NCBI RefSeq assembly: GCF_900176345.1
Contig: NZ_FWXU01000017.1
Span: 62,001 to 126,000, forward strand
Direction: 5' to 3'
Origin: Rhizobium sp. RU36D
GTDB lineage: Bacteria; Pseudomonadota; Alphaproteobacteria; Rhizobiales; Rhizobiaceae
DNA: 64,000 nucleotides
A program made the translations under genes and the position numbers. Below, in pieces: positions 36,447 to 46,041 of the stretch. The stretch's first letter is position 1, and each line of letters begins with the position of its first letter. The notes under the pieces were generated by a model. It was not told where the DNA came from and made no database searches. It saw only the letters and a program-made list of their open reading frames with translations.

Positions 36447-37022
36447 ATGAGTGTGCGTGTATCCGGCAAACATATGGAAATCGGCGACTCGTTCCGGCAG
36501 CGGATCGAGGGGCGGATTGCAGAGGCGGTCACGAAGTACTTTGACGGGGGGTATTCGGGCCAGACCACGGTGACGAAGTCGGCGTCGCGTTTTTCGGCAG
36601 ATTGCGCCATCCACCTGGATAGCGGGGTCAATCTCCACGCCGCGGGCGAAGCCACCGATCCGCAGGTTGCGTTCGACATGGCAGCCGAGCGCATCGAAAA
36701 GCGTCTTCGCCGCTACAAGCGCAAGCTGAAGGACCACCATACGAACGGCCACGGCAATGCCCATGCGGAAGTTGCCTACACGGTCATGGACAGTGTTGCT
36801 GAAGAGCATGACGAAGTTCCAGAGGACTTTGCGCCCACCATCGTGGCGGAAAGCACCAAGAAGCTTCGCACCATGTCGGTCGCCAATGCCGTCATGGCTC
36901 TCGACATGACAGACGAGCCCATCCTGCTGTTCCGCAGCCCGGGCACCGAAGAGTTGAATATTGTGTATCGCCGCACGGACGGCAATATCGGCTGGATCGA
37001 TTCCGCCAATATCAAGGGCTGA
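36447..37022 (+). CDS. hpf: Ribosome hibernation promoting factor, long form
   Basis: 191 residues from the ATG at 36447 (MSVRVSGKHMEIGDSF), preceded by AGAAGGGA. The N-terminal S30AE domain (about 1-105, with RIEKRLRRYKRKLKDHH) binds the 30S decoding region. The C-terminal domain (about 130-190, KKLRTMSVANAVMALDM, ELNIVYRRTDGNIGWID) is the dimerising tail found in long HPF, which pairs ribosomes as 100S particles. The Ala/His/Glu linker joins them. Location between rpoN and ptsN is standard. Confidence 0.93.
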   Translation: MSVRVSGKHMEIGDSFRQRIEGRIAEAVTKYFDGGYSGQTTVTKSASRFSADCAIHLDSGVNLHAAGEATDPQVAFDMAAERIEKRLRRYKRKLKDHHTNGHGNAHAEVAYTVMDSVAEEHDEVPEDFAPTIVAESTKKLRTMSVANAVMALDMTDEPILLFRSPGTEELNIVYRRTDGNIGWIDSANIKG

Positions 37023-37091
37023 GTGGCCTTGGGAGGCGACGCAAGCCGTCGCTTCCCTCACCCTGGTCCAGGCGGCATAAAGGATTTTACG

Positions 37092-37556
37092 ATGGCCTTG
37101 GCAGATTTGCTGCAACAAGATGCGATATTTCCCGCCCTGCGAGTGAATTCCAAGAAGCAGTTACTCCAGGAACTCGCTGGTAAGGCCGCGAAGCTGACAG
37201 GGCATTCCGAGCGGGAGATATTCGACGTCATCTTGCAGCGTGAACGGCTGGGGTCTACCGGCGTCGGTCATGGCATCGCCATACCCCATGGCAAGCTTGT
37301 GAACCTGCCGAAGATTGTCGGGATATTCGCGCGCCTTGAAGCGCCGATCGATTTCGAGGCCCTGGACGACGAGCCTGTGGACCTGATCTTCATGCTCCTG
37401 GCACCCGAAGGGGCCGGTGCAGACCATTTGAAAGCGCTGTCCAGGATCGCCCGCGTGTTGCGGGATCAGGACCTGGTGGCGAAGCTGCGCGCGACAGATT
37501 CCGCCACGGCCATTTATGCCTTCCTCAATGAGGAGCAGGCCTCCAACGCCGCCTAA
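37092..37556 (+). CDS. ptsN: PTS IIA-like nitrogen regulatory protein PtsN
   Basis: 154 residues from the ATG at 37092 (MALADLLQQDAIFPALRV). The phosphorylatable His is in GSTGVGHGIAIPHGKL (about residue 66). EIIA-Ntr receives phosphate from PtsO/PtsP and links nitrogen and carbon status to potassium transport and other targets in rhizobia. It is the third gene of rpoN-hpf-ptsN and converges with grpE. Confidence 0.95.
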   Translation: MALADLLQQDAIFPALRVNSKKQLLQELAGKAAKLTGHSEREIFDVILQRERLGSTGVGHGIAIPHGKLVNLPKIVGIFARLEAPIDFEALDDEPVDLIFMLLAPEGAGADHLKALSRIARVLRDQDLVAKLRATDSATAIYAFLNEEQASNAA

Positions 37557-37628
37557 AGCCTTTCATCCCAAGGGAAAAGGCCGCAAAATCGGCGGCGTCA
37601 GATATCAATCTTCAGAAGATGACCATTT

Positions 37629-38258
37629 TCAGGCGTCGCGCTCGTTGACCGGGGCTGTACCCGGCTCGACGGTGTCGAGCTTCTGGCCGCCCTTTGCCAC
37701 GCCCACCATGGCCGGACGCAAGACCCGTTCGCCGATGCGATAGCCCGGCTGCACGACCTGCATGACGGTATTGTTGGGCACGGTCGGGTTGGGAATTTCG
37801 AACATGGCCTGATGGAAATTCGGATCGAACTTCTGGCCCTCGGCGTCGATCTTGTGAACGCCATGGCGTTCCAGGGTCGACAGCATGCCGCGCTCGGTCA
37901 TTTCGACACCTTCGATCAGGGCCGTGAGGCCAGCTTCCGCGGCAGCACGAGCTTCAGCCGGCACAGCATCAATGGCACGACGCAGATTGTCGGATACGGC
38001 CAGCATATCGCGGGCGAAGTTGGCGATGGCGTAGCTCTTGGCGTCCTTCAGTTCGCGCTCTGTGCGGCGGCGCAGATTGTCCATCTCGGCGGCCAGACGG
38101 AGAAAGCGGTCGCGAAGATCGCTGTTCTCGGCCCTCAACGCTTCCAGCGCGTCGTCTTCCTGCGGTGACATCGTTGTGTCCTCTCCCGCTGACGCGGCGT
38201 CGTTGAGCTGTTCGGTGGCCTCAGCGTCAGGTCCGTTCTTGTTTGCCTCGTCGGTCAT
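37629..38258 (-). CDS. grpE: Nucleotide exchange factor GrpE
   Basis: 209 residues from the ATG at 38258 ([18 protein letters not shown]). The acidic disordered N-terminus (1-40) is followed by a long coiled coil (about 42-110, [26 protein letters not shown]) and the beta-domain ending [20 protein letters not shown], the GrpE signature. It releases ADP from DnaK. hrcA lies immediately upstream (114 nt gap), the usual hrcA-grpE pair. Confidence 0.96.
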   Translation of the reverse strand: MTDEANKNGPDAEATEQLNDAASAGEDTTMSPQEDDALEALRAENSDLRDRFLRLAAEMDNLRRRTERELKDAKSYAIANFARDMLAVSDNLRRAIDAVPAEARAAAEAGLTALIEGVEMTERGMLSTLERHGVHKIDAEGQKFDPNFHQAMFEIPNPTVPNNTVMQVVQPGYRIGERVLRPAMVGVAKGGQKLDTVEPGTAPVNERDA

Positions 38259-38372
38259 GACGTTCTCCAAGTGATATTGAAAACCGAGCCCGATATCATG
38301 GTTTTGCGTGAAAAAATCAAGGCTTGCGCGGCAAAGAAGAGTGCGCCGCGCGTCGCTGCGGGTCAAACCCGC

Positions 38373-39461
38373 TCATCGCGTGCGACGAGACAACCGCGCC
38401 ATCAGTTGCGCTGTGTAATCGACCATGGGTACGATCCGGGAGTAATTGAGACGGGTAGGACCGATGACGCCGACGGCGCCGACGATGCGGTCCTCGTCGT
38501 CGCGATAAGGTGCGACGATCAGCGAGGATCCGGACAGCGAGAACAGCTTGTTCTCGGAGCCGATAAAGATCCGAACCCCGGGACCGCTCTCGGCTAGGTT
38601 CAGGATCTCGACCAGGCTCTCCTTGCGCTCGAGGTCATCGAACAGGAGCCGCAGCCGGTCGATATCGTCCGAACCGGCCAATCCTTCCAACAGGTTTGCC
38701 CGGCCGCGCACGATCAGGCGCGTCGGCTTCTGCTCATCCAAACCGCCGGACCAGATGGCCAGCCCCCGCTCCACGAGATCGCGGGACAGGGTATCGAGCT
38801 CGCTGGCGACCTGCTGCTTAAGCTTCAGGATCTGGCCGCGCAACTCGCCCAGAGTCTGCCCGGCCATATGCGCGTTCAAGAAATTGGCGGCTTCGGTCAG
38901 CTGGGATGCGGTGATGCCGGCCGGCAAATCGATGATGCGGTTTTCGACCTGGTTGTGCTCTCCGACGAGCACCGCGAGGGCCTTGGTCGGTTCCAGCCGG
39001 ATGAATTCGACATGCTTCAGCACCGGATCGCTCTTCGCCGCGATCACCAAGCCAGCACCGCGCGACAGGCCCGACAGCATACGGCTTGCCTCGGTCAGGA
39101 GGCTTTCCATCGGCTGGTCGGGGCTTGAGGGGCGGATTTGCCGGTCGATGGCGTCGCGCTCGGTGGCCGAGAGATCGCCGACCTGCATGAAGGCATCAAC
39201 GAAAAAACGCAGTCCTATCTGGGTTGGCATGCGGCCGGCGCTGACATGGGGCGAGTAGATCAGCCCCAGGTCCTCCAGGTCGCTCATGACATTGCGGACC
39301 GATGCCGGCGACAGGGACATCGGCAGGAGCCGCGACAGGTTGCGGGAACCCACCGGCTCGCCCGATTCCAGGTAGCTTTCGACGATACGTCGAAAGATCT
39401 CCCGCGAGCGTTCGTCCAAGGTGCCCGATGCGTCACTGATGCTTGCCGTCTGAAACTCCAT
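38373..39461 (-). CDS. hrcA: Heat-inducible transcription repressor HrcA
   Basis: 362 residues. An N-terminal winged-helix domain (about 15-90, [26 protein letters not shown], then [18 protein letters not shown]) precedes a GAF-like domain and the C-terminal [23 protein letters not shown] signature. HrcA represses groESL-type operons through CIRCE elements. No CIRCE was found in this window, so its targets lie elsewhere. A CTATAT -10 lies 38 bp upstream. Confidence 0.95.
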   Translation of the reverse strand: MEFQTASISDASGTLDERSREIFRRIVESYLESGEPVGSRNLSRLLPMSLSPASVRNVMSDLEDLGLIYSPHVSAGRMPTQIGLRFFVDAFMQVGDLSATERDAIDRQIRPSSPDQPMESLLTEASRMLSGLSRGAGLVIAAKSDPVLKHVEFIRLEPTKALAVLVGEHNQVENRIIDLPAGITASQLTEAANFLNAHMAGQTLGELRGQILKLKQQVASELDTLSRDLVERGLAIWSGGLDEQKPTRLIVRGRANLLEGLAGSDDIDRLRLLFDDLERKESLVEILNLAESGPGVRIFIGSENKLFSLSGSSLIVAPYRDDEDRIVGAVGVIGPTRLNYSRIVPMVDYTAQLMARLSRRTR

Positions 39462-39498
39462 GCCGCGCGATTACGCCCGTTCATTGCCTTTGACATGA

Positions 39499-39527
39499 AT
39501 ATAGTCATTCCACCGCAATCGCAAAAG
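39499..39527 (-). promoter_or_regulatory. Promoter for hrcA
   Basis: On the minus strand CTTTTG (39527-39522), a 17-nt spacer and CTATAT (39504-39499) form a promoter with a perfect alphaproteobacterial -10 and a weak -35. Transcription would begin about 30 nt before the hrcA ATG. It is not of the heat-shock (CCCCAT) type. Confidence 0.5.
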
Positions 39528-39682
39528 AGAATTTAGACGGCGTGGCGTCGGGCTTTTACCCGCTTTTCCTTTGCAAAACGCGCGCGTGCCCCCTAGAGCC
39601 AATGGAAGGCCCGCAGAATCGCCAGGTTCAAGCGGGTCCAGGCCGACCAAGGCGAGATTGAAGAGATATCCGGGAGAGCACC

Positions 39683-40399
39683 ATGCGACCATCAGGCAGA
39701 AAAACCGAGCAGATGCGGAAGGTCTCGTTCGAGCGTAACTTTTCCAAGCACGCCGAGGGCTCATGCCTCGTCAAGTTCGGTGACACCCATGTGCTGTGCA
39801 CGGCGAGCCTGGAAGAAAAGACGCCGCCATGGCTGCGCAATACCGGCAAGGGCTGGGTCACGGCCGAATATGGCATGCTGCCGCGGGCCACGGGCGAGCG
39901 CATGAAGCGTGAGGCCGCAGCCGGCAAGCAGGGCGGACGCACGCAGGAAATCCAGCGCCTGATCGGCCGCTCGCTGCGCGCCGTCGTGGACCTGGAGGCG
40001 CTCGGCGAGCGACAGATCACGATCGACTGCGATGTGATCCAGGCCGATGGCGGCACCCGCACGGCGTCGATAACAGGCGCCTGGATTGCGCTGCACGACT
40101 GCCTGAAATGGATGGAAACGCGCAACATGATCAAGGTCGAGAAGGTTCTCAAGGATCATGTGGCCGCCATTTCCTGCGGCGTCTTTGCCAAGCAGTCGGT
40201 CATCGACCTCGATTACCTGGAGGACTCGGCGGCCGAGACAGACGCCAATTTCGTCATGACCGGCTCCGGGGCGATCGTCGAAGTGCAGGGCACGGCCGAA
40301 GGCGCGCCTTTCAGTGAAGAAGAATTCCTGACGCTGCTGCGGCTGGCAAAATCCGGCATTGCCGACCTGGTGGCCCTGCAGAAGCAGGCGATCGCCTGA
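39683..40399 (+). CDS. rph: Ribonuclease PH
   Basis: 238 residues, full length. RNase PH trims tRNA 3' ends by phosphorolysis. [30 protein letters not shown] is the N-terminal family block; [20 protein letters not shown] (about 115-134) is the catalytic core. Unlike the truncated E. coli K-12 copy it is intact. It opens a plus-strand unit rph-VOC-rdgB-hemW divergent from hrcA. Confidence 0.97.
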   Translation: MRPSGRKTEQMRKVSFERNFSKHAEGSCLVKFGDTHVLCTASLEEKTPPWLRNTGKGWVTAEYGMLPRATGERMKREAAAGKQGGRTQEIQRLIGRSLRAVVDLEALGERQITIDCDVIQADGGTRTASITGAWIALHDCLKWMETRNMIKVEKVLKDHVAAISCGVFAKQSVIDLDYLEDSAAETDANFVMTGSGAIVEVQGTAEGAPFSEEEFLTLLRLAKSGIADLVALQKQAIA

Positions 40400-40413
40400 C
40401 GGAGGCATCAGAC

Positions 40414-40827
40414 ATGGAGACCCCGATCCGCGGCATCATGGAAACCGCCCTCTATGCGGCCGATCTCGAGGCGGCAGAGGCCTTCTATGACGGCGTGCTT
40501 GGTCTATCCAAGATCACTGCGGTGCCCGGTCGCCATGTCTTCTTCCGCTGCGGGGCCGGCGTGCTGCTGATCTTCAATCCGGCCGCGACCTCGGAGCCGC
40601 CGCATCAGGGGAGCCTTCCGGTTCCGACCCATGGCACCTCCGGCGCGGGGCATGCCTGTTTTCGTGTCGAACCCGCCCAGCTCGACGATATCGTGCGCCG
40701 CCTTGGCGAGCATGCCATCGCTATCGAGTCGGATTTTCGCTGGCCGAACGGCGCCCGCTCCATTTATTTTCGCGACCCAGCCGGCAATAGCCTTGAATGC
40801 GCCGAACCGGCCCTTTGGGACCTTTGA
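40414..40827 (+). CDS. VOC-family protein (glyoxalase-like)
   Basis: 137 residues. Two VOC half-domains: [23 protein letters not shown] and [19 protein letters not shown], ending with [21 protein letters not shown], whose RDPxGNxxE supplies a metal-ligand Glu. The typical ligand positions (His/Glu) look present, so it may be a metal-dependent lyase or hydrolase, but no substrate can be assigned. It is inserted between rph and rdgB with 14- and 11-nt gaps, so it is cotranscribed with them. Confidence 0.82.
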   Translation: METPIRGIMETALYAADLEAAEAFYDGVLGLSKITAVPGRHVFFRCGAGVLLIFNPAATSEPPHQGSLPVPTHGTSGAGHACFRVEPAQLDDIVRRLGEHAIAIESDFRWPNGARSIYFRDPAGNSLECAEPALWDL

Positions 40828-40838
40828 CAGGAACTGCC

Positions 40839-41483
40839 ATGCGCAAGCTCGATACCAAGACGATTGTCGTCGCCAGCCACAATGCCGGCAAGATTGCCGA
40901 GATCGCGGATCTGATCGGACCGCTGGGTTTTTCGGCGAAATCGGCCGCCGAACTGAATTTTGCCGAGCCTGACGAAACCGGCACGACCTTTGAGGAAAAC
41001 GCTGCAATCAAGGCGCTGGCCTCGGCGCGAGCCTCCGGCCTGCCATCCCTGTCCGACGATTCCGGGCTGGTCATCGATGCGCTTGATGGCGCGCCCGGCG
41101 TCTATACGGCAAACTGGGCGGAGCGCGCGGATGGCAGCCGCGATTTCCCCATGGCCATGGAAAAGGTCGAGAAGGCGCTCGCCGAAAAGGGCGCGACAAC
41201 GACGGAGCAGCGGACAGCCCGTTTCGTCAGCGTGCTCTGCCTGGCCTGGCCGGATGGCCATACCGAGCTGTTCCGCGGCGAGGTCGAAGGCCATATCGTC
41301 TGGCCGCCGCGCGGCACCAGCGGCTTCGGCTATGACCCGGTCTTCAAACCCGAGGGCCACGACACCACATTCGGGGAAATGACGGCACAACAGAAGCACG
41401 GATGGAAGCCGGGGGACCGCCAAGCGCTCTCCCATCGCGCCCGCGCCTTCAAACTGTTCGTCGAAACCTGCCTGGAGGCCTAG
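40839..41483 (+). CDS. rdgB: dITP/XTP pyrophosphatase (non-canonical purine NTPase, RdgB)
   Basis: 214 residues from the ATG at 40839 ([21 protein letters not shown]), with AGGAA before it. It hydrolyses ITP, dITP and XTP to monophosphates and keeps deaminated purines out of nucleic acids. The N-terminal VVASHNAGK (nucleotide-binding SHNxxK), the [23 protein letters not shown] block and [10 protein letters not shown] are diagnostic. hemW starts seven bases after its stop. Confidence 0.96.
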   Translation: MRKLDTKTIVVASHNAGKIAEIADLIGPLGFSAKSAAELNFAEPDETGTTFEENAAIKALASARASGLPSLSDDSGLVIDALDGAPGVYTANWAERADGSRDFPMAMEKVEKALAEKGATTTEQRTARFVSVLCLAWPDGHTELFRGEVEGHIVWPPRGTSGFGYDPVFKPEGHDTTFGEMTAQQKHGWKPGDRQALSHRARAFKLFVETCLEA

Positions 41484-41489
41484 ACCACG

Positions 41490-42671
41490 ATGCTCAACGC
41501 CTCGCCGCTCCTTCTGCCGGATACCGGGGAGCCGGGTTTCGGCGTTTACATCCATTGGCCGTTTTGCGCGGCCAAGTGCCCCTATTGCGATTTCAACAGC
41601 CATGTGCGCCACCATCAGGTGGACCAGGAGCGCTTTGCCACGGCATTCCTCCGGGAAATGGGCCGCATGCGGCAGTTGAGCGGCCCCCGGACCGTGACCA
41701 GTGTGTTCGTCGGTGGCGGCACGCCATCCCTGATGCAGCCCGAAACCATCGGCGCCATTCTGGAGGGCATCGCGGCCTGCTGGCATGTGCCTGATGGGAT
41801 CGAGATCACCATGGAGGCCAATCCCTCCAGCGTGGAAGCCACGCGCTTTCATGGCTACCGGGCCGCTGGCGTCAACCGTGTCTCCCTTGGGGTGCAGGCC
41901 CTGAACGACAAGGATCTGAAATTCCTCGGCCGCCTGCATGACGTGGCGGACGCGCTGAAGGCCATCCGGCTCGCCCGTGACATCTTTCCCCGCATGTCCT
42001 TCGACCTCATTTATGCGCGGCCCGGCCAGACCATCGATGCCTGGGACCGGGAACTGCGCGAGGCGATCTCCTATGCGGTCGATCACCTCTCGCTCTATCA
42101 GTTGACGATCGAGGAAGGCACGCCTTTCTACGGCCTGCACAAGGCTGGAAAGCTGCCGATGCTAGATGAGGAGCAGGCGGCGCAACTATACGAAGCCACC
42201 CAGGCGATCACCGCCAGCGAGGGGCTGCCGGCCTATGAGGTTTCCAACCACGCCCGGCCCGGTGCCGAAAGTCGGCACAATCTGACCTATTGGCGCTATG
42301 GCGATTATGCCGGCATCGGTCCGGGCGCCCATGGCCGGCTCACACGCGGACGCGACAAGCTGGCGACGGCGACCGAGCGCCACCCGGAACGCTGGCTGGA
42401 AGCGGTCGAGACCCACGGCCATGGCATGGTCACCGAGGACCTGCTCGGCTACGAGGAACAGGCCGACGAATTGTTGCTGATGGGTCTTCGGCTGCGCGAG
42501 GGGGTCGATCTCGCCCGCTGGCAGCAGCTGTCGGGCCGGGACCCGGATCCGGCGCGCGAGCAGGTTCTGCTGGATCATGGCTTCATCGAAAGGCTCGGCA
42601 ATTCCCGTCTGCGCTGCACGCCAGCGGGCATGCTGATCCTCGACGCCGTGGTCGCGGATCTTGCCTGCTGA
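41490..42671 (+). CDS. hemW: Radical SAM heme chaperone HemW
   Basis: 393 residues. The radical-SAM motif HWPFCAAKCPYCDF (CxxxCxxC) lies near residues 23-36, followed by VFVGGGTPSLM and the C-terminal HemN domain. HemW resembles coproporphyrinogen oxidase HemN but lacks the extended N-terminus and acts in heme insertion. It ends six bases before the stop of the convergent methyltransferase gene. It is the last gene of rph-VOC-rdgB-hemW. Confidence 0.93.
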   Translation: MLNASPLLLPDTGEPGFGVYIHWPFCAAKCPYCDFNSHVRHHQVDQERFATAFLREMGRMRQLSGPRTVTSVFVGGGTPSLMQPETIGAILEGIAACWHVPDGIEITMEANPSSVEATRFHGYRAAGVNRVSLGVQALNDKDLKFLGRLHDVADALKAIRLARDIFPRMSFDLIYARPGQTIDAWDRELREAISYAVDHLSLYQLTIEEGTPFYGLHKAGKLPMLDEEQAAQLYEATQAITASEGLPAYEVSNHARPGAESRHNLTYWRYGDYAGIGPGAHGRLTRGRDKLATATERHPERWLEAVETHGHGMVTEDLLGYEEQADELLLMGLRLREGVDLARWQQLSGRDPDPAREQVLLDHGFIERLGNSRLRCTPAGMLILDAVVADLAC

Positions 42672-42677
42672 GCAGGG

Positions 42678-43160
42678 CTACTTCACCGCCGTCACATGCA
42701 GCCAATCCGTGGGTTCGCCGTCATAGCCGGAGCCCTGCTCCCGATCGATTGCGACATCCTCCCAGCCGGCCGGCCTCAGCGCCCGGCGGACCAGCGCGAG
42801 AACGCCAGACAGGTCGGCGCGGGGCACGTGGAGAAGGCAGGCACAGGCCCAGACGCCATCATAGGCCTCGATCTCGCTGATATCTTCGAACCGCAGGACC
42901 CGCACAGGCCGACCCAGGCGCTGCTGCGCCAGTGCGGCCAATTCCGGCGTGCCATCCGTCGGCGACACATCGAAGCCGAGCTTCAGCATGGCCTCGCCAT
43001 CCTCGCCGGCACCACAGCCGAGTTCGAGGATGCGGCCTCCCGCCGGCAACCGGTCGCAGAAGGGCATGAGGCGCTTGAGTTGGGCTTTGCGGCCGCGACG
43101 GGCATAGGTCTGCGCCTCTCCCGCGTAGAATTGCAAAGTCGCATCTGGTCCTGCTGGCAT
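42678..43160 (-). CDS. Small class I SAM-dependent methyltransferase, substrate unknown
   Basis: 160 residues from the ATG at 43160 (MPAGPDATLQFYAGEAQTYARRG), with AGGAGA six bases upstream; a longer frame to 43214 would run into the dnaA terminator. Motif I is ILELGCGAGEDGEAML, motif II FDVSPTDGTPELAALA and motif IV VWACACLLHVPRADL, as in Methyltransf_11/25 proteins. No target-recognition domain is present. It follows the dnaA terminator, so it needs its own promoter or read-through. Confidence 0.82.
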   Translation of the reverse strand: MPAGPDATLQFYAGEAQTYARRGRKAQLKRLMPFCDRLPAGGRILELGCGAGEDGEAMLKLGFDVSPTDGTPELAALAQQRLGRPVRVLRFEDISEIEAYDGVWACACLLHVPRADLSGVLALVRRALRPAGWEDVAIDREQGSGYDGEPTDWLHVTAVK

Positions 43161-43195
43161 CTGTGTCTCCTGCACTCCCCGAGGGCTTAACAGAC

Positions 43196-43222
43196 AAAAG
43201 CCCGCGCTGGGCACGGGCTTTC
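43196..43222 (-). terminator. Terminator downstream of dnaA
   Basis: AAAGCCCG (43197-43204) and CGGGCTTT (43214-43221) form an 8-bp stem with a 9-nt loop, about 33 bp after the dnaA stop. On the minus strand it ends in TTTT. Because the stem ends in T on both sides it could also work from the plus strand. Confidence 0.75.
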
Positions 43223-43253
43223 AGGGCATCATCAGCAGATCGACTGCGCCAAA

Positions 43254-44807
43254 TCAGGCATTGTTCTCGTTGATCAAGCGCTTGAGCAACTCGATCTCAT
43301 GGCTGAGCTTGGTGTCGCCGCCGATCAGTTCCTCGATCTTGCGGACCGCATGCAGCACCGTGGTGTGATCGCGTCCGCCGAACCTGCGGCCGATTTCCGG
43401 GAAGGAGCGCGGCGTCATGGTCTTCGACAGATACATAGCAATCTGGCGCGGCTTGACGATGACGCGCGTGCGGCGGTTGGAGACCAGTTCCTGCCGCGAC
43501 ACATTGTAGTGGCGTGCCACGACCCGCTGGATATCTTCAATGCGAACGCGCTTCTGCTCGGACGCGCCGACCAGATGGGCCAGCAATTCATCGACACGTT
43601 CGATGGACAGCGACGGCTCGAACGAGCGACGGAAGATCAGCTGGTTGAAGGCACCTTCCAGATCGCGGCCGCTGCTGGTCACGTTGCGAGCCACATGGGC
43701 CAGGATCTCTTCCGGGATCTCCAGGCTCGGATCTTCCTTGCGGGCGACATCAAGGCGGCTCTTGAGCATATCAAGGCGCATGTCGAAATCGGGGGCTTCC
43801 ATCTCGATGGCAACACCGCCCTGGAGGCGCGACCGCACCCGCGGATCCAGCGATTCCAGCTCCCACGGCGCGCGGTCGGCAGCAACGACCACCTGCTTGG
43901 CGCTGTCGAGCAGCATGTTGAGGAGATGGCAGAACTCGTGCTGGATCATCTTGCCCTGCAGGAACTGCATGTCGTCGATGATCAGCAGATCGATGTTGCG
44001 CAGCGTGTCCTTCAGCGTCAGGGCGTCGTTGTCGCGAATGGCGGTGGCAAAGCGCCACATGAAATATTCGGCGGTGAGATAGACCACGCGCGGTGCCCGC
44101 GGGCTTTCGACAGCCGCATTGGCGATCGCCTGCAGCAGATGGGTCTTGCCCTGGCCGACGGACGAATGGATGAACAGCGGGTTGAAGCGAACCGCGCCGG
44201 CACCGGCCTCGGCAATGGTCTTGGCCGCAGCGAGGGCAACCCGGTTGGATGCGCCTTCGACAAACGCATCGAAGGTGTAGCGGGAATCGAGCGGCGAGCC
44301 GAAGAAGGGGCCTGCAGGCGCTGCACGACCGGTCGGCGCCGCGGATGGCTGGACCATCTGGCCAATGGACTGGGGTGCGGTCTTGCGGGCGGGAGCAACC
44401 GGCAATGTCGGCTCGACCACCTGTGGCGCATCGTCAGCCGGTGTCGACCGACCCGCGCGGCTGGCGCTGCGGACAAGGATCTCAACCTTCAGGATCGAGG
44501 GATCCTCGTCCTGGAAAATGCTGGTGATCAGATCAAGATAACGGTTGTTGATCCACGATTTCAGGAACGTCGTCGGAACCGTCAGGCGGACCACGCTCTT
44601 CGAGGCCGAATGCAGCTTCAGCCGCCCGAACCAGCTGGAAAAAACGTCAGGGCCCACCTGAGCCCTCAGCCGCGCGCTGAAACGCTCAAACAAAGCATCG
44701 CTGTTCATTTCGGATTTTTCCCCTGCCGCTCCAGAACAAACGGCATTGAGCACCTGATGCCCGTGACCCTCAGCCACAGCACCGGTATTCTTGACATTCA
44801 ATTGCAT
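43254..44807 (-). CDS. dnaA: Chromosomal replication initiator protein DnaA
   Basis: 517 residues from the ATG at 44807 ([18 protein letters not shown]); an ATG five codons upstream, and one at [14 protein letters not shown], are alternatives. Domain I is about 35-115, a Pro/Ala linker about 120-175, and the AAA+ domain starts near YTFDAFVEG with Walker [14 protein letters not shown] and Walker [14 protein letters not shown]. Domain IV ends with the DnaA-box signature [18 protein letters not shown]. It unwinds the replication origin. A 787-bp AT-rich region with GANTC sites and a palindrome lies upstream. Confidence 0.97.
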   Translation of the reverse strand: MQLNVKNTGAVAEGHGHQVLNAVCSGAAGEKSEMNSDALFERFSARLRAQVGPDVFSSWFGRLKLHSASKSVVRLTVPTTFLKSWINNRYLDLITSIFQDEDPSILKVEILVRSASRAGRSTPADDAPQVVEPTLPVAPARKTAPQSIGQMVQPSAAPTGRAAPAGPFFGSPLDSRYTFDAFVEGASNRVALAAAKTIAEAGAGAVRFNPLFIHSSVGQGKTHLLQAIANAAVESPRAPRVVYLTAEYFMWRFATAIRDNDALTLKDTLRNIDLLIIDDMQFLQGKMIQHEFCHLLNMLLDSAKQVVVAADRAPWELESLDPRVRSRLQGGVAIEMEAPDFDMRLDMLKSRLDVARKEDPSLEIPEEILAHVARNVTSSGRDLEGAFNQLIFRRSFEPSLSIERVDELLAHLVGASEQKRVRIEDIQRVVARHYNVSRQELVSNRRTRVIVKPRQIAMYLSKTMTPRSFPEIGRRFGGRDHTTVLHAVRKIEELIGGDTKLSHEIELLKRLINENNA

Positions 44808-45540
44808 TTTGCCGCCTTCCAAAATTTCATTCTTTCGGCCGCCAGCTGATCACTGACCGCCCCATCCGATGCCCCGTCCTCGTAACGTGGCATCACGATG
44901 CAATTCCCATATCCGGCTTCAACACCGGATCACTCCATTGCTCACCCTGCTCGGCTCCCTCGTCATCCTCGTCATGACGACAGATCCTACCTCTCCTTCC
45001 AAACTGACGCAGAACCCGAAAGTTGCCGCCAACATCAAAAAGTCACCGTCCCGGAAATCTTGATGGATTCCGGCTCAACCTCAAACGCTGTCTGAAAAAA
45101 GCGAAACCGAACCAAACCTCCCCTGAACGGAGTGGCGATCCGACTTCTCCCAAGAGTTCTTAGGTTCCGGTTGTCCCGTTCCCGCGCCCCTTGCTGGAGG
45201 TCATTTAGGCAGGATCAAAAGCCAAGATCAACAATGAATTTTACGCAAAATTAAGGGATGCCCGTTGACTCCGGAGGCCCATTTTGCATGTCACAAAAAT
45301 GGAAAAAAGAATCCGTTTTGAATCAAGGGTTTTGCAAAAAGCAGGCTATGGAACTCCCAGGCGAACAAAAAAAATAAAAATCCGCTTGACTCAAAACCAG
45401 CGCCACCTGCCGTTAAGTGAAGCTTGCCCGCCCTCGGGGTCCTCCAATAACCCATTGAAATCAAAAGATAAAATCTGTCATTGCAATGACACGTAAATGT
45501 CAAACGAGAACGGCTTGTCCAGCGGATAGAATGAAAACGC
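44808..45540. promoter_or_regulatory. dnaA upstream region, non-coding, with GANTC sites and AT-rich blocks
   Basis: About 730 bp without a credible gene (short open frames here lack family features or Shine-Dalgarno sites). The 45200-45540 part is markedly AT-rich, with A/T runs at 45240-45260 and 45365-45385 and three TTTTGC/GCAAAA copies. Five GANTC sites are at 45066, 45267, 45309, 45320 and 45388. No exact DnaA box (TTATCCACA) was seen. It probably holds the dnaA promoter and a long leader; no strong CTTGAC-N17-CTATAT was located. Confidence 0.6.
45476..45502. repeat. 16-bp perfect palindrome with a third half-site, candidate operator
   Basis: TGTCATTGCAATGACA (45476-45491) is a perfect 16-bp palindrome. 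Another TGTCA at 45498-45502 pairs with its right half (TGACA-N6-TGTCA). The cluster lies between the rpsT terminator and the AT-rich dnaA promoter region. It looks like a dimeric regulator site; the factor is unknown. Confidence 0.5.
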
Positions 45541-45567
45541 AAAAAAGCCCGGTCAAGCGACCAGGCT
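45541..45567 (-). terminator. Terminator downstream of rpsT
   Basis: AGCC-c-GGTC (45546-45554), loop AAGC and GACC-a-GGCT (45559-45567) form a stem with one mismatch. On the minus strand a T6 run follows (A-run 45541-45546). It lies about 30 bp after the rpsT stop, with a smaller inverted repeat TTAACA-N4-TGTTAA (45576-45591) between them. Confidence 0.8.
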
Positions 45568-45594
45568 CATTAGTCTTAACAAATATGTTAAAAA

Positions 45595-45861
45595 TTAGGC
45601 CGAGAGAGCCTTCACACGATGCGCCAGACGCGAGATCTTACGCGATACGGTGTTGGCGTGCATCACGCCCTTGGTGGCTGCGCGATGCAGTTCCGGCTGA
45701 GCCGCCGTCAGGGCATCCTTTGCCAGTGCAGCATCGCCCGATGCGATGGCTTCTTCAACCTTGCGGATGAAGCCGCGCACGCGCGAACGGCGCATCTTGT
45801 TGACTGCAGTCCGGCCAGCGATCTTGCGGGTCGCCTTCTTAGCCGAGGATGTATTGGCCAT
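45595..45861 (-). CDS. rpsT: 30S ribosomal protein S20
   Basis: 88 residues, Lys/Arg/Ala-rich and helical: [36 protein letters not shown], and a C-terminal [22 protein letters not shown], all typical of S20, which binds 16S rRNA early in assembly. A strong promoter (45984-46012) and a leader of about 115 nt precede it, and a terminator follows. It separates dnaA from echA/mutM, as in other Rhizobiaceae. Confidence 0.97.
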   Translation of the reverse strand: MANTSSAKKATRKIAGRTAVNKMRRSRVRGFIRKVEEAIASGDAALAKDALTAAQPELHRAATKGVMHANTVSRKISRLAHRVKALSA

Positions 45862-45983
45862 TTATGCCTCTCTTCAATTCGATCCAAAACCCTCACCTGC
45901 CGCGCCAAGTCATGCGACCTGTTCCACCAGCGATGCGGGAGCAAATTTCGAGAAGCCATCGGCTTCCCTGACTGTGGGCGGGC

Positions 45984-46012
45984 ATATAGCGGGAATTGAC
46001 GGAGCCGTCAAC
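45984..46012 (-). promoter_or_regulatory. Strong sigma-70 promoter for rpsT
   Basis: On the minus strand GTTGAC (46012-46007), a 17-nt spacer and CTATAT (45989-45984) match the rhizobial consensus CTTGAC-N17-CTATAT almost perfectly. The roughly 115-nt leader includes a GAAGCC-ATC-GGCTTC hairpin near 45950-45966. A long leader is compatible with translational feedback by S20, but this is inference. Confidence 0.75.
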
Positions 46013-46041
46013 GCAGATTCTGCGGAATCCCTTTGCCAGTC

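Noticed and set aside
38259..38372. Sigma-32 promoter for grpE (CTTGATT ... CCATGAT)
   Set aside because: Spacing is about 3 bp too short and the -10 is incomplete compared with the Hsp20 element.
39462..39682. CIRCE element expected near hrcA
   Set aside because: No TTAGCACTC-N9-GAGTGCTAA in the hrcA-rph gap or elsewhere seen in the window.
40764..42140. 458-codon minus-strand open frame opposite rdgB and hemW
   Set aside because: Shadow frame of two strong genes.
43299..44849. 516-codon plus-strand open frame opposite dnaA
   Set aside because: Shadow of dnaA, no recognisable domain.
44869..45496. Two short plus-strand open frames upstream of dnaA
   Set aside because: 64 and 70 codons, biased composition, no Shine-Dalgarno, no similarity to known small proteins; the region looks regulatory.
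44808..45600. Chromosomal replication origin
   Set aside because: AT-rich and next to dnaA, but no exact DnaA boxes were seen, and alphaproteobacterial origins usually lie near hemE rather than dnaA.
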